This document shows, piece after piece, positions 44,430-57,477 of a stretch of DNA of 64,000 nucleotides (position 1 is the stretch's first letter; the number at the start of each line of letters is the position of its first letter). Origin of the DNA: Ichthyophis bannanicus (taxonomy: Eukaryota; Chordata; Amphibia; Gymnophiona; Ichthyophiidae); contig CM066032.1 of NCBI GenBank assembly GCA_033557465.1, positions 447,328,270-447,392,269 of the forward strand. Direction: 5' to 3'. The position numbers were made by a program, and so were the translations under genes. The notes under the pieces are model-generated. The model saw only the letters and a list, made by a program, of their open reading frames with translations, had not been told where the DNA came from and made no database searches.

Positions 44430-46030
44430 AACCCTTACCAAATAAATTTTCTCCAGAACAAGGAATATCGGCTAATTTATCTTGTACCCACTGCTCAAGG
44501 TCTGGTATCATTCAAAGGTATCAAAGACTGACCTGGTCAGGAACTTGGAAGTATTTTGAGCTGGCTTGACTATAGTCATGTAAGCATCATGTTTGTCATC
44601 TGGGATAATAGCAGCAAAGCTTGCTAGATCTCTGGAGACATCTTTGAGGTACATGCTCATATAGAGGGTATAGGATGTAATCATAGAAGAAAGCATACAT
44701 GCCTGGAAGCAGTGATATCCAAAGGCATCAAGGACTCTGGCATCTTTGCCAGATGGTACCGATGAATGAGTCTTAGAATTTTTGATGCATCACATTGCCG
44801 ATTCTGCTAACATTGAGTGGTACAGTAAGTGAGGCTTTTGAAAGCCTGGGCATGGCAGGACTCTGTACATAGTATCAAGGCATTTACTGATAGACGGAAC
44901 TGTAAGTGTGGCCTCCCACATATGTAGCATTAGATCCTGTAGGATCCGATGCACCGGTAACGTTGCTGCCTCTTTGAAGGTCGACGGATATTAGAGGATT
45001 TCTAACTCAGCCCTCGGTTCTGTTTCAGATGTTACTGTGATCTGGAGACCCCGCTGCCGTGTTCCTAACGAAGTCTTGAAAGGATATGTCTTCTGGAGGA
45101 GACTGACACCTTGCATGAGGAGGAGAAGGATTGGAAGGGATATCCCAGGTGGCCCTGGAATCATCTGATGTCTCCTAAGAGTCAGAAGAAGAAGATTGCG
45201 ATTCAGAAAGGAAATAGAAGTATTGACAATCTCGAGCTGATGACAATGCTCGATGTCGATGTTCCAATATCGGGAACCAGTTGGGTATCGACAGCAGATA
45301 CCGGTTCCAAGGGAGGAATCGGAGGTAGGGGTTCCATTGATATCAATTCCAGTGGAGGAATCGGAGGAAGAGGAACTACCAATACTGGTTCCAGGGCTGG
45401 TATTGGAGGCAGAGGCTCCTACGCCGAATTGGAAACAGGTGCCTGACTGGCTGTGGCTGTCGATGCCTTTGGTACCGCAGCAACCAGGAGTGCCACAAAG
45501 TCCTTTCACTAGCTAAGAAATACTGATTGATGGAGGACACCGATGCCTGAGTGGAATTGAATGCAGTGCTGTGTGCCACCATCTCAGAGCACAGTACCAG
45601 TAGCTTTCCAGAGGTTAATGCCTCAGGAGCATCCTAGAGCCCCCATGTGGCTTTGAAGGGTTGGTCCTAACACTGGGGCTGTATGGCTGGCTGGTCAACA
45701 TAAGATGCCCCTTTCAGTGCATCAGATTTTGATGCTGAGGACTTAGTCTTTAGTTTATGTTTGGACTTTTTAGAAAATGGGAACCACCTGAAGATGCTGA
45801 CATCCTCGACGATGCTGAGGCCACTAAAATCGAGTCTGGGACAAACAGTGAGTCATACTGCTTGGCCCTGTTCTTTAGGCCTCATTTGGTTATTTGCTTA
45901 CACAAAAAACAATTGTTTGGTATATGGTCTGGACACAAACATTTTAGACACCAGTCATGAGAATCAGTGACTGACACAGTGTCGTAGCACTTTAAACATT
46001 TTTTGAAGCCACTGATGTGTTTGTCCATGG
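44430..46030 (-). pseudogene. DIRS-like Gag remnant
   Basis: It starts on the minus strand near 46028 (Met-Asp-Lys-His-Ile-Ser-Gly) with a Cys/His array: CLKCYDTVSVTDSHDWCLKCL and a later CFLC. A Ser/Thr/Gly-rich tract follows at about 45450-45270, where the DNA has a repeated gga.tcggaggnag..tt pattern. The rest to 44430 is frame-broken. Confidence 0.6.
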
Positions 46031-46414
46031 TGACAAATGGAAACAATTTAGGTTAAAGCTAAAGGCCTCACAGAAAAGAAAATAGAATTAAACTGAAGAA
46101 AAATAAGAAAAGAAAAAAACTAATATCGGGGCCGGTATCAGGGAAGGTACTAGCATGGACAGAAAGGCAGAGCACAGATACCAAAAAAAAAATAAAAGTT
46201 TTTCGGCAGTGACAGGGAAGGTGCTTCTTGCTGGCTCATCAAAAATGAAGAGCTGAGGAGAGGAGTTGGGAAGGTGGGAAGGCAGATGCGCAGGTGCAGT
46301 GGAGTGCTCCAAAAGCTTTCCTATTGGATGCTGGGGAGCGTTCCCACACGGGCTCCATTGATACTGATACCGCCCATATATGAAGACTGCATTCTTGCTT
46401 ATTGCTGGAGATAC

Positions 46415-46812
46415 TCTGGTCCACATTAAGAAGCATGGGTATACCAGAATACCTGATAGTTCTCTTGCACAACCTTTACATTGATAAAGAAGCAACAGTT
46501 CAAACAAAACAAGGAGAAACAGAATGATTTCAAATCTGCAAAGGTGTACAAGCAGGCTGCCAACTTTCCCTCTACCTGTTTAACTTATATGCTGAACAAA
46601 TCATCAGAGAAGCAGGACTGTATGAAGACAACAGAGGTGCGAAGATTGGTGGAAGACTCATCAACAACCTTCGCTATGCTGATGAAACCATATTACTGGC
46701 TGAAAGTGAAGACGATTTGAAACATTTGCTTCTGAAGATCAAGGACCATAGTCTTAAAATGGGCCTGCATCTTAATGTTAACAAGACAAGATCCTGACAA
46801 CTGGCAAAATCA
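46415..46812 (+). pseudogene. RTE-like RT remnant, right part
   Basis: This continues 40580: LWSTLRSMGIPEYLIVLLHNLY, then a KGVQAGCQLSLYLFNLYAE-like block with indels, then NLRYADETILLAESEDDLKHLL. The catalytic YADD is YADE here. The frame after aagatcctgacaactgg is lost at about 46812. Confidence 0.65.
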
Positions 46813-48224
46813 TGGGTATTTTAATTATTGATTATTTATGTTTTCATATATCGTACACTATGCCATTCATTATTTGGATGTCTTGTAATAAATGGCACTC
46901 ATTTTTATGGGGGCCTTTCTCTTCAGCTGTTTTATCCAATTCCTTTTGACATGTCTCGTTTTAATTTAGTAGGTTACCTTATATTTAATTTCTCTTATAT
47001 TATGGACAATTTTGCACTTGCTGTTCCCCCTTAGGCGCTCCCATTGGGTCAGGGGTTCACTCTGTCACTCATGCACAGTTGCCAAGGCATTTTATCTATT
47101 TATTCAGTGTTTTTTTTATGTCTGGTATTTATTCTTTTTCTAAGTTCTGCACATTTTTATGCCTTATATGAGTTTTTTTAGTCTCGCTTCTTTCTGAGTC
47201 CCGCCATTGTCAGACTCCGCCCCTTTCTTTTTCCTCTTATGTGCATGCGTGGGTGTCTTTCTTTTCTGCGCGGCAACTGCGCTTTGTCGGCAGTTTTCCT
47301 GAGGTAAGGCTCACTTTTATTAGAATGTCTCCTGCTTTTTCATATTTCATGTTTTGATTTTAAGAGTCTAGAAAGGTTAGTCATTACTTTTTTTTCATAC
47401 AACGGCTTCCAGTCTAACCTGATTTTATTCAGTAGAAATTTACACATCCGATTCCTCCGATATTTCCTTGCACTCATAGGTTTTTCTCCATAAGTTTGCA
47501 TTACCCTTTTTGCTCATTCCTTGACAATTTTTAATAAGCTTCATTTATTATGTGACATTAACATGCCTGATTTATATATTTTTTGCAACTACATTGATTT
47601 GCATAATTATAATTTATGGGAATTTGTGACTCAGTCTCATTTAGTTTTATTTTACCCTTGTTGTACACGTAGTTTGGGGTCTTAGATGACCCTCTGCGCC
47701 TTTTGTTACTATACATAAAAGTGTGGTTGCATATATTTTTTATTTGCTTTTTAATATACTGGCTCCCCTCCACACATGCATGTTGTCATTTTTTGACAGC
47801 ACATATCATAACCCATTGGGCAATATGTTTTTTGACTCACTCCTATTGTTGTCGTCTTGGATAACAGTGCTGTCTTATACGTCTTTATGCATAAATTGTT
47901 GCTGTATCACATGTATTTTGATTGGATTTCATATCCTGTCCTTCTCCTCCTCTTTTCTTTTGTTTTCTGACTATATAGGTCAATATTGCACTAGAAGCAT
48001 GGATAATTTGTTTTTACATACTGTCCTGTTCTTCCATTGCTAGTTAACTTCAACATGTTTTGTTTCAACATTTTTATTGTATTATTTATGTTTTCTAGCA
48101 TAAGTTTATAATCTGTATGTTTGCACAAATAGTGTGAAGTAAGATTTACTTCGTGAATCATAACAGAGGTTAGTAAATTCCATTTATGTACACTTTGTAT
48201 TAGGTCCCGAGCACCATGGTTCCA

Positions 48225-48267
<43 letters not shown>

Positions 48268-48470
48268 TTATTTATTTATGTGTATATATATTTATTAATT
48301 TATTACAGTATTGTTTTTAGTTCATATTGCTTTTATTTTGCTTTTTACATTTATTGTTTTATGGTTTGTATGATTATTGTTTTTAACGTTTTTACTGGCT
48401 TGGCTTGTTTGTTCTTTTATCATTGTAATGATTAATATGTTTATGTTTTTAGTTTTTTCACCTGGCTAGC
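46813..48470. other. AT-rich stretch, no recognised gene
   Basis: No known protein motif. A GC-richer block (47020-47300) could be old regulatory sequence of a retroelement ending near 48540, since the hammerhead-like motif and aataaag follow. A (TA)n/(TTTA)n microsatellite lies at 48229-48290. Confidence 0.5.
48229..48290. repeat. (TA)n and (TTTA)n microsatellite
   Basis: About 16 TA units are followed by several TTTA units and a further tatata block. Simple repeat, likely polymorphic. Confidence 0.9.
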
Positions 48471-48540
48471 CCCTGAGGAAGGGTACGAAACACGGCCTGT
48501 GTCGGGCGGCCGTTAGTTTAATAAAGAACTCTGTCTTTCC
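48471..48540 (+). ncRNA. Hammerhead-like motif, copy 2, with poly(A) signal
   Basis: The order is CTGAGGA, agggtac, GAAAC, ACGG..CTGTGTC, then GGGCGGCCGT and TTTAATAAAG. It parallels the minus-strand copy at 40232 but stem II is not formed (agggtac). It is probably a decayed version of the same retroelement end. Confidence 0.3.
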
Positions 48541-48704
48541 GATAATCACGCTTGTGACTGGCTCTCTTGTGTTCAGCATGTTTTGTGCTTTTGCGTTGTT
48601 TGGACTTCACGTTCACGTTCTGTTCAATTTTCACAATGGTGAAGAGAGTTGCCAGAGATGATCAGAAAAGCCACTATCAACAAACATCGAACTTCAAAGG
48701 GGTA

Positions 48705-49711
48705 AGAACATAAAAACATAAGATATACCATACTGGATCAGACCAAAGTCCATCAAGCCCAGTAACCTGTTTCCAACAGTGGCCAATCTAGGTCATAAGT
48801 ACCTAGCAGGTTCCCCACAGGACACAGGTTCCACAATACTTGTACTGGGGCAAGCAGTGGATTTCCCAGGTCCCCTTTAATAATGGGTTATGGACCTTTC
48901 CTCCAGGAACTTGTCCAAACCTTTTTTAAACCCGGCTACACTAACAGCTTTTATTATATCCTCCGAGAACTAATTCCAGAATTTGTTTATGCATTAAGTG
49001 AAAAAATATTTTCTCTTATTAGTCTTTAATAGGTTGCACTGTAGCTTCATTGCATGTCCCCCTAGTCTTTCTATATTTTGATGGCGTAAACAATCAATCT
49101 ATGTTTACTCGTTCCATCCATTGATTCATTTATAGATCTCAATCATACCTCCCCTCAGCATTCTCTTTTCCAGGTTGAAGAGTCCTAACCTTTTTAGCCT
49201 CTCCTCATAGTGGTATGCTTCCATCCCCTTCACCATTTTGGTGGTTGTTCTCTGTACCTTTTCTAATAATACTATATCCTTTTTAAGATATGGCGACCGG
49301 TCGCACCATGGAACGATACAGAGGCATTATAATATCCTTTGTTTTATTCTTCATTCTTTTCCTTATTATTCCTAGTATCCTATTTGCTTTCTTGGCTGCC
49401 GCTGCACACTGAGTGGAGGGTTTCAACATGTTATCCACGTTGACGCCTAAATCTTTTTCCTGGGTGGTTGTTCCTAATATGGAACCTTGCATTGTGTAAC
49501 CATAGTTTGTGTTGTTCTTTCCTAGGTGCATAACTTTATACTTGTCCACATTAAATTTCATCTGCCATTTGGATGCCGAGTCTTCCAATTTATCAAGGTC
49601 CTCTTGCCATTTTTCACAATCCTATTGGGTTTTAACAACTTTGAATAATTTTGTGTCATCTGCAACTTTGATTACCTCACTCATTCCAATTTCCAGGTCA
49701 TTTATGAATAT
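48705..49711 (-). mobile_element. CR1 LINE 3' part, nested in Tc1
   Basis: On the plus strand it begins with the reverse of the usual tail (agaacataaaaacataagatataccatactggatc...). It ends in the RT region with the FADD area (ccaatt, about 49640-49700). The frame 49588-49283 reads ASKWQMKFNVDKYKVMHLGKNN and QCAAAAKKANRILGIIRK. It is 5'-truncated. The Tc1 sequence resumes at ggtcaattccaaagacc. Confidence 0.8.
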
Positions 49712-49712
49712 G

Positions 49713-51220
<1,508 letters not shown>

Positions 51221-51447
51221 TTAGTGAAGGGTGCCTTTAATCCTGTCCAGGTCATATTTTGTTTTTTTATCTCAGACATTACTATGTTTAAGTTGCACAG
51301 ATATATATTTTTTTGTTGTATGACATTTGAAAATGCTATTAAAATATTATGATGACATTCAGTTGGAATATTTCCAATTATTTCTCAAAATATTGTACAG
51401 AACATATCTAAAATGCAAGGGTGCCAATAATGTTGACCACAACTGTA

Positions 51448-51873
51448 GTTGCCAATGGTAACTGATCTAAAAACTGTTCAAGCTCACACGATTTACCTGA
51501 TCCTTCAAGCTTATATAAGGGAGAATAGTAAGATAAGGACTGCTGAGTAATGGAGGTGTCATAAAGATGCAGTTGCCCTTTGGCATCTCAAGTACTCTGC
51601 ATTCTATTATGTATTCTTTGCCCTTTAACATACTGTGCCAAAAGGCTGCAGCCTTGTTCAAGAGAAAGATCTTATCTCCAGTCAGCTGACTTAGTTGTCT
51701 ATTGTAATCATATTTAAGTTGTTGGCAGCTGATGAATGGTTGGTTGATTGAACCAAACCATAAGTAAGTGCTTGAGATGACCAATCTTACTCTTCTGAAA
51801 TGCCAGATCATAATATAATTGCTGTTGTTTGTGTGTTATAAAGCTAATAACTTCACCTCATATATAGGCTTTA
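51448..51873. other. No recognised gene
   Basis: A minus-strand frame of 114 codons (51467-51811) is present but could not be tied to a family. It might be LINE-derived; no motif supports this. Confidence 0.5.
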
Positions 51874-52002
51874 TACAGTGCCTTGTGAAAGTATTCATCC
51901 CTTCAGTGGTTGCCCTGTTTTCTCGCATTACAACCTGGAATTAAAATGGAGATTTAGGGGTTAGCATCATGTGATTTACACAACATCCATACCACTTTGA
52001 AG

Positions 52003-52458
52003 GTACATAGAGCCCCATTCCGGGAGAGGGACATCTGGGCTATCTGGACGTCCCAGCATGCTTCTTCCACCTGTGAGGACGTCCTCCACGCAGGCACCCT
52101 AGACATCCATGGCTTTGGCCCCCAATATCCCTTCCACCAGACCCATGGCTGGCCTGCCTTGGCCAGGATTGGACGGCGGGGACCCCTGCGCACCCGGCCC
52201 CGGGGGGGGTGCCTGGCTCCAATCGCACAGAAAGTGCTGCTTATATCACCTTTGAGGTGATATAAGAAGCATGTTCCAACGGGCCCAGCAGGATGTACAG
52301 GGTCGTGACCTGAATCGACCCTGTGCGTCCTGGCAGGCTGGCCTGCCCCTGTTCCACCCCGATCACACTCCATCCCAACCCCTGCCGGCTCTTCCCGCCT
52401 GATGCACAGGATGTACAGGGAGAGTCAGAGGGGGAATAAGGTTCAGAAGGCTCGTTCG
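52003..52458. mobile_element. Unidentified 456-bp insert in Tc1 element
   Basis: The stretch is GC-rich and unlike the AT-rich Tc1 sequence around it. A perfect hairpin TTATATCACCT-ttg-AGGTGATATAA lies at 52241-52265; with one mismatch the arms are 16 bp. Copies of ggatgtacaggg occur at about 52290 and 52407. No terminal inverted repeats or clear target duplication were found. Confidence 0.45.
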
Positions 52459-52693
52459 AGAATGATGGTGAAAATATCCTTTATTGTGACACAAACAATA
52501 ATTAAGACAAAAAAAACCTGAAATCAGGAGTGTGCATAAGTTCCCCCCCCCCAAAGTTAATACCGTGCAGAGCCACCTTTTTCTATAATTACAGCTCCAA
52601 GAGAGGGTATGTCTCTATTAGTTTAGCACATCTAGCCCCTGGGATTTTCACCCATTCCTCAAGGCAAAACTGCTATACACCAACACAACCCAT

Positions 52694-53386
52694 CTAACTT
52701 GAAGGAGCAATCTTCAAGTAATGCCACAGATTCTCAATTGGACTGAGGACTGGACTTTGACTAGGCCATTCCAAGACATTTAAATGTTTCCCATTAAACC
52801 ACTCCAGCGTAGCTTTAGCAGTATGTTTAGGGTCATTTTTCTGCTGGAAGGTGAACTTTCTTCCCAGTCTGAAATCTCTGGCAGACAAACAGGTTTTCCT
52901 CAAGAATTGCCCTTTATTTAATGCCATCCAATGTTCCTTCAATCCTGACCAGTTTTCCTGTCCCTGCCAATGAAAAATATCCCAACAGCATGATGCTGCC
53001 ACCACCACGTTTCACTGTGGGAATGGTGTTCTCAAGGTGATGGAAGTGTTATGTTTGCAGCACACATAGCATTTCCCATGATGGCCATGTATTTGGAGGG
53101 TCCGCCACATGCTGTTGTGCAAACGCCAAACATGTTTTCTTATTTCTTTGTTTAAGCAATGTTTTTTTCTGGCCACACTTCCATAAAGCCCCGCTCTGTG
53201 GAGTGTACGGCTTAAAGTGGTCCTATGGACAAATACTCCCATCTCCACTGTGGATCTTGGCAGCTCCTTCAGTGTTATCCTTGGTGTCTCTGTGGCATCT
53301 CTGATTAATACCCTTCTTGCCCAGTCTGTGAGTTTTGGTGGGTGGCCTGCTCTTGTCAAGTTTGTAGTGGTGCCAGATTCTTTCAA
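52694..53386 (-). pseudogene. Tc1-like transposase of the second family, broken
   Basis: The minus-strand frame 53386-53012 has the helix-turn-helix region (GHPPKLTDWARRVLIRD, RTTLSRTLHRAGLYG). After a break, 53008-52694 has [25 protein letters not shown] (second Asp) and [15 protein letters not shown] (Glu, DD34E spacing). The N-terminal first helix is lost at the truncated right end. Confidence 0.8.
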
Positions 53387-53639
53387 TTTTGTTATAATGG
53401 ATTTAATAGTGCTCCGTGGGATATTCAGAATTTGGGAATTTTTTTAATTTTGAAATTTCAAAACAATTATATTCCACTTACAGTATACAAGGAAAAGCAT
53501 CACAACTCCTCAAATTTTGAAAAAGAAACTAAATAGGAAAACACACAAGATGTCCTAGCCCAAATCAAGGAGATTAAACCGACTAAACACATTCCACCAT
53601 AATAAAGAAATCAAATATTAAAGCTATTAATTGGATGAT

Positions 53640-54255
53640 TACTTGAATACACCCTATATATCTACCCCACTACCCTTGTTTATCTGCCAGAAACCTCTCC
53701 AGATGAGATGGATCAAGAAAAACATAGGCTTGACTCTACAGCATTACCAAACGTCTGCAGGGAAACCGCAAATAAAAAGTTGCACCAAGCACAACAGCCT
53801 TGCGATCTTAACGTCAAAAATAATTTGCGATGCGCCTGGTGGCTCTTGTTAAATCTGGAAAAACATTTAATTATTGCCCACAAAAGGGAACATCTTTATA
53901 TTTAAAAAACAGCTTTAGTATATTAATCTTCATTGCCTCAGCAGTGAAGGTAACCAATAAAGTGTTCCGCTTTACAATAGTATCTGTAGAATCTTCCAAA
54001 AACTGTGTCAGGTTCGGAATGTCAGTAGGGAGCAGGGTATCAAACTTCCCCTCCTCCACTGAAGCCACAGGAGCCTTGGAAGATATATAGTACATATGAG
54101 CAATTTCTACAGGATTAGGTAACTTAAGAATTTCTGTAAAATATTTAGCAAGCAAAATCTCCGGTGACAGCAAATGTGTAACCGGGAAATTCAGGAAATG
54201 AAGGTTGAGTGCTTGGGAGGCATTTTCCAATGCCTCTAGCCAGATTTGAATCAGC
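53640..54255 (-). pseudogene. L1-like ORF1 remnant
   Basis: The frame 54257-53871 reads LENASQALNLHFLNFP, then YFTEILKLP and AHMYYIS, followed by TLLVTF. Farther on (other phases) there is NVFPDLTRATRRI, LGATFYLRFPCR and FLDPSHLERFL. This is the layout of the L1/Tx1-type ORF1 protein (RRM plus C-terminal domain). The 5' part is cut by the DIRS-like element at about 54256. Confidence 0.65.
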
Positions 54256-54789
54256 AAGGTGAAATTAGACCTTGTCTGCTAATTGGCTTTCCTTGAGGAT
54301 CTCCAGTCCAGTCCCGCACCTCTGGGTAGACTACCTCTTTCAGCAGCTTGGAGACTGAGCATGTCATCTTTTGATGACACCAGCATACTTAAATGGCAGG
54401 CAACACCTACCAGCCCCAGTAACATATTGACAAAGCAGACTCACTGGAACAAAAAATAAGTAGTTAACTGGTATTTCAACAAGAAATAGCAAAATGTTCT
54501 GTAACGTCTAACCCGGGCCCTCCACTCCCTCAGAGGGCCCAGCAGAGAAACAAGCTTACCTGTCCACCACTGCAGTAAGCATTTCAGCTTAAGACCATTA
54601 ACGATGACATCTCTCCATCAGAGGCTCTTAAGCACCCCTGAACCAGACTTTTCTTAACATGCTGCTCCACTTCAGGCCCAGCATGTCATACTTTGTCACA
54701 GCCACTGTAACAGGGAGGGTTCCAAGACTGGACTGGAGATCCTCAAGGAAAGCCAATTAGCAGGTAAGGTCTAATTTCACCTTCCTTAT

Positions 54790-55720
54790 CGTCTCTTCTG
54801 TCCAGTCCCGCACCTCTGGGATGTCCCATAGCAGTAGTAACTATGGGAGGGACCTGCGAGCCTGGCCTGAAGTACTGCCACACCAAACCTCGCCTCTCCT
54901 GCCGCCTGCCTAGCCAGATAATAGTACCTTCCGAATGTGTGCAGAGACGACCACATAGCCGCCCTGCCGCTATCCCTTGGTGGAACGAGGCCATACATCA
55001 CCCACAAAATGACCTGCGGTCTGGTTGAATGAGTCCCCAGCACCTCTGATACACTGTGCCCTCATAACACATATGTTGATGCAAGTGCATCGCTGATTCA
55101 CCTAGAGATGGAGGCCTTAGTTGTGGACTGTCCCTTTCTCGGCCCTCCAAGGAGATCGAACAACTGATCCGACTTTCGAAAAAGAGGCTGTCCTTTTCAA
55201 ATACCTCCGCCGGTCCCCCCGGACTTCTAGGGGACGGAGCTGCGGGTCTGCCACCTCCCCGGCAGCCCCCTGCCAGGACTGGAAAGGTTATAGGCTGATC
55301 TAAGTGGACCACCAAGACCACCTTTGGCCTGAACAAGGGCACCAGAGGCAGTACCACCTCTTCCATGGAGATGCACAGAAAAAAAGGTTCCTGTAAGACA
55401 ATGCCTGGAGCTCCAAGAGCCTCCCGACCGAGCAGATCACCAGAAACATCACGTGAAGTATCCAATTCTTCACTGTTCAGGAGCCCCAAAGGCTCAAATA
55501 GCAGCTCTGCAAGCCCAACAACCCCCAGTTGGGGTCCCAGGGCAACACACCAACCGCCTGCAACATAGGTCGGAGCTGCTCGACTGCTCAAAGAAAAAGG
55601 CTGACATCTGAGTGAATTCCCAACAACTCCCCCCCAGATTCTGCCATGATAAGAGCAATGCAGGTCCCTGCCCCTCAGGTAGGTAGATGCCAGAACCTTC
55701 TCCATACAAAACTGCAGGCA
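54790..55720 (-). pseudogene. DIRS-like recombinase C-terminal remnant
   Basis: Minus-strand pieces contain HSTRPQ (the His...Arg box; about 55035) and AAMWSSLHTFGRYYYLA (catalytic Tyr region; about 54960-54905), as in DIRS recombinases. Reading frames change several times. The frame 55705-54998 is mostly shifted and should not be read as one protein. Confidence 0.6.
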
Positions 55721-55721
55721 A

Positions 55722-57165
55722 GTCTTGAAGGACTAGAAAGGGGGGCTGTTACTTCTGGAGAGAAATCTGAAATTGTGAGTATATACTTCTGGGAATTTTT
55801 CTGAAAGGAATTTTTTTCTTTTAAAGCTAATTAATCTGTGAACCCACTATTTTTTGTTAAATCAGTCAGGGCCTAGTAGCAACAGTTTAAGATTCAATTT
55901 AAAACACAGAAGAGAACTTTCTGGTTACCTTTCATACCCAGTAGAGAGCTGTAGTTTAAATTTCATAGTCACTCAGGGCCTAGCATCAGCAAAGTACTTT
56001 TAGTTCCAATTTAAAACACAGAAGAGAGCTTTCTGGTTAACTTTAGAATCCAGCAGAGAGCTTGTAGTTTAAATTTCATAGTCACTCAGGGCCTAGCATC
56101 AGCAAAGTACTTTTAGTTTCAATTTAAAACACAGAAGAGAGCTTTCTGGTTAACTTTAGAATCCAGCAGAGAACTTGTAGTTTAAATTTCATAGTCACTC
56201 AGAGCCTAGCATCAGCAAAGTACTTTTAGTTTCAAATTAAAACACAGAAGACAGCTTTCTGGTTAAATTTAGAATCCAGCAGAGAGCTTGTAGTTTAAAT
56301 TTCATAATAGGTTAGAGCCTAGCAGCAGCAAAGAGCTATAATTTAAATCAAATCAGAATATAGCTTAGCACAAAAGGCAAAACAAGGTCAATTCTCCTTG
56401 AGCAGCATATAAAGTCTTCTAGAGACCTTTACAAAGAGGCCTTCTACCTAGTGGGCAAGCGACCTGTGAAGCTTTTTCAATAGGTGTTAACACCAGCTGG
56501 CAGTTCAAAAGGCCATTTTGAAAGACTCCTTCTATCTAAGCAAGGACTGTTAATTACCCAGGAAGTAGGTCACTGCTTACCTCAGCAGCACAAGCATAAA
56601 TAGCTCAACCAGAGCTCTGTGATCCTCAGTCTTGAAGGACTAGAAAGGGGGGCTGTTACTTTTGGAGAGAAATCTGAAATTGTGAGTATATACTTCTGGG
56701 AATTTTTCTGAAAGGAATTTTTTTCTTTTAAAGTTAATTAATCTGTGAACCCACTATTTTTTGTTAAATCAGTCAGGGCCTAGTAGCAACAGTTTAAGAT
56801 TCAATTTAAAACACAGAAGAGAACTTTCTGGTTACATTTCATACCCAGTAGAGAGCTGTGGTTTAAATTTCATAGTCACTCAGGGCCTAGCATCAGCAAA
56901 GTACTTTTAGTTCCAATTTAAAACAGAGAAGAGAGCTTTCTGGTTAACTTTAGAATCCAGCAGAGAGCTTGTAGTTTAAATTTCATAGTCACTCGGGGCC
57001 TAGCATCAGCAAAGTACTTTTAGTTCCAATTTAAAACACAGAAGAGAGCTTTCTGGTTAAATTTATAATCCAGCAGAGAGCTTGTAGTTTAAATTTCATA
57101 ATAGGTTAGAGCCTAGCAGCAGCAAAGAGCTATAATTTAAATCAAATCAGAATATAGCTTACCTC
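55722..57165 (+). promoter_or_regulatory. Tandem 5' repeat array of CR1
   Basis: A unit that starts cttgaaggactagaaaggg occurs at 55722 and again at 56631. Inside each, a 112-bp subunit (cagggcctagcatcagcaaag...cacagaagagagctttctgg...gtttaaatttcatagtcact) is repeated, for example at 55974, 56086 and 56198. The first large unit ends with cataaatagctcaaccagagctc...cctcagt (56596-56630), which could serve as a TATA box and start region directly before the next unit. The design resembles the promoter monomers of mouse L1; promoter activity is inference. Confidence 0.65.
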
Positions 57166-57477
57166 AGCAGCACAGGACAGGGTACTGTGTAGCAGCCCTC
57201 TTTTAATAAGTGTTATATCCCTCCCTCCCTCCCCACACCCACCCTCCCCTGGGATAATCACAGCTTTATAGGTACTTGCACAACTTAAAAGACAGGAGGT
57301 GCTCTCAGGTGAAGCTCATTACCCAAATCAGTCATACACTAAGGACCTGAGATTAATTAAGCTTCAGGTGAACAAGGTATATTAAACTTATTAGGTACAG
57401 TTTTAGTGGTATAAATATCCATAGCACCCTTTAGTATGTAAAGAACTTAAAGATCTAAACACAAACTTAAAACTAAG

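Larger units (their letters stand above)
40581..46414 (-). mobile_element. DIRS-like tyrosine-recombinase retrotransposon, copy 1
   Basis: The two ends form imperfect inverted repeats of about 160 bp (around 40605-40760 versus 46255-46400, sharing ccaataggaaagctttt and cccaactcctctcctc). An internal complementary region at about 40810-40930 joins complements of both outer ends, as in DIRS elements. Minus-strand remnants in order are Gag (46030-44430), RT (43690-43050), RNase H (42800-42480) and recombinase (42270-41430). The flanking RTE frame runs uninterrupted when the element is removed, which supports the borders. Confidence 0.8.
51876..53455 (-). mobile_element. Tc1/mariner-type transposon, second family, minus strand
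   Basis: The left end is TA-CAGTGCCTTGTGAAAGTATTC (TA at 51874-51875). The right end is lost near 53455 against the L1-like remnant. The gene region runs 53386-52694 on the minus strand. Between about 52003 and 52458 it holds an insert that is absent from other copies as I remember them (the flanks accactttgaag and gatggtgaaaatat join without it). Confidence 0.75.

Noticed and set aside
45111..45446. Gly/Ser-rich plus-strand frame
   Set aside because: It is the complement of the Ser-rich part of the DIRS-like Gag on the minus strand.
54998..55705. 235-codon minus-strand frame as a single protein
   Set aside because: Recombinase motifs fall in several frames here, so the open frame mixes real and shifted segments.
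55722..57165. CRISPR-like or satellite array
   Set aside because: The repeats are adjacent without unique spacers and precede a CR1 ORF1; the setting is eukaryotic.
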